The translations under genes were made by a program, and so were the position numbers. This document shows, in pieces, positions 22,398 to 22,538 of a stretch of DNA of 22,538 nt. A model generated the notes under the pieces. It did not search any database and was not told where the DNA came from. It worked only from the letters and a program-made list of their open reading frames with translations. The stretch's first letter is position 1. Each line of letters begins with the position of its first letter. This DNA is from Pseudomonadota bacterium (GTDB lineage: Bacteria > Pseudomonadota > Alphaproteobacteria > UBA8366 > JADFVY01), in contig JADFVY010000176.1 in assembly GCA_015222795.1 (NCBI GenBank), forward strand, positions 1 to 22,538. The letters are read 5' to 3'.

Positions 22398-22538
22398 TCA
22401 GGCCCGGCCCAACCCGCCGGGCAGGGGGATGACGGGGACACGCAAGCCGGCCGCAAGCGCTGGGGCGTTGGGTGGCCTTACGACGAGGCAATCGGCCTGG
22501 GCCAGCATGTTCAGCATCGAGCTGTCCTGCCGGGTGAA
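22398..22538 (-). CDS. moeA: Molybdopterin molybdenumtransferase MoeA, C-terminal fragment (cut by window edge)
   Basis: Only the last 46 codons and the TGA stop are inside the window; the 5' part lies beyond 22538. The reading frame gives SSMLNMLAQADCLVVRPP near its start, which matches the MoeA C-terminal domain pattern (S-x-ML-x-x-LA-x-A-x-x-L-V-x-x-P), then APALAAGLRVPVIPLPG. MoeA inserts molybdate into adenylylated molybdopterin. moeA next to lexA on the same strand is a common alphaproteobacterial arrangement. The 250-nt gap to lexA holds the lexA promoter and SOS boxes. Confidence 0.75.
   Translation of the reverse strand, partial: FTRQDSSMLNMLAQADCLVVRPPNAPALAAGLRVPVIPLPGGLGRA

Noticed and set aside
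1..22538. Novel multi-gene defence, mobile or biosynthetic system
   Set aside because: Every substantial frame is accounted for by a known housekeeping family. No toxin-antitoxin pair, integrase, transposase, CRISPR array, reverse transcriptase or tRNA gene was recognised on either strand.

Overview
The window is a housekeeping segment of an alphaproteobacterial chromosome, most likely Rhodospirillales-like. The evidence is: the gene order rpsB-tsf-pyrH-frr-uppS-cdsA-dxr-rseP-bamA-skp-lpxD-fabZ-lpxA-lpxI-lpxB; LpxI (DUF1009) filling the UDP-diacylglucosamine hydrolase step; a lexA promoter with the alphaproteobacterial SOS operator GTTC-N7-GTTC next to moeA; an alphaproteobacterial-style ComEC without a metallo-beta-lactamase active site; and generally high GC. 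Genus cannot be fixed from the sequence.

Layout. Positions 1-578 hold no convincing gene. They contain a GC-rich tandem repeat (period 112 bp) and then the probable rpsB promoter and leader. From 579 to 15702 all genes lie on the plus strand: translation (rpsB, tsf), pyrimidine nucleotide supply (pyrH), ribosome recycling (frr), isoprenoid and phospholipid precursors (uppS, cdsA, dxr), envelope proteolysis and outer-membrane protein assembly (rseP, bamA, skp), and lipid A synthesis (lpxD, fabZ, lpxA, lpxI, lpxB). Many neighbours overlap or nearly touch (uppS/cdsA 26 nt, cdsA/dxr 10 nt, lpxD/fabZ 11 nt, fabZ/lpxA 0 nt, lpxA/lpxI 11 nt, lpxI/lpxB 1 nt), suggesting translational coupling. Glyoxalase I (gloA, 15762-16175) follows and ends at a strong bidirectional terminator.

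The minus strand then carries gltA (citrate synthase) and gltX (glutamyl-tRNA synthetase). Plus-strand comEC diverges from gltX and converges on minus-strand lexA. The 3' end of moeA (minus strand) leaves the window on the right.

The plus-strand block supplies what a growing Gram-negative envelope needs: undecaprenyl diphosphate, CDP-diacylglycerol, MEP-pathway isoprenoids, the BAM core and periplasmic chaperone, and lipid A from UDP-GlcNAc acylation to the disaccharide. All genes look intact and normal in length, apart from the window-truncated moeA and a long repetitive C-terminal extension on ribosomal protein S2.

I did not find a new multi-gene system. The items worth a second look are small: the 112-bp tandem repeat at the left edge; two copies of a 64-bp palindromic repeat (58/64 identical), one of which supplies the gltA stop codon; paired inverted SOS boxes at lexA; near-perfect palindromes in the gltA leader and the gltX-comEC gap; and the S2 extension.
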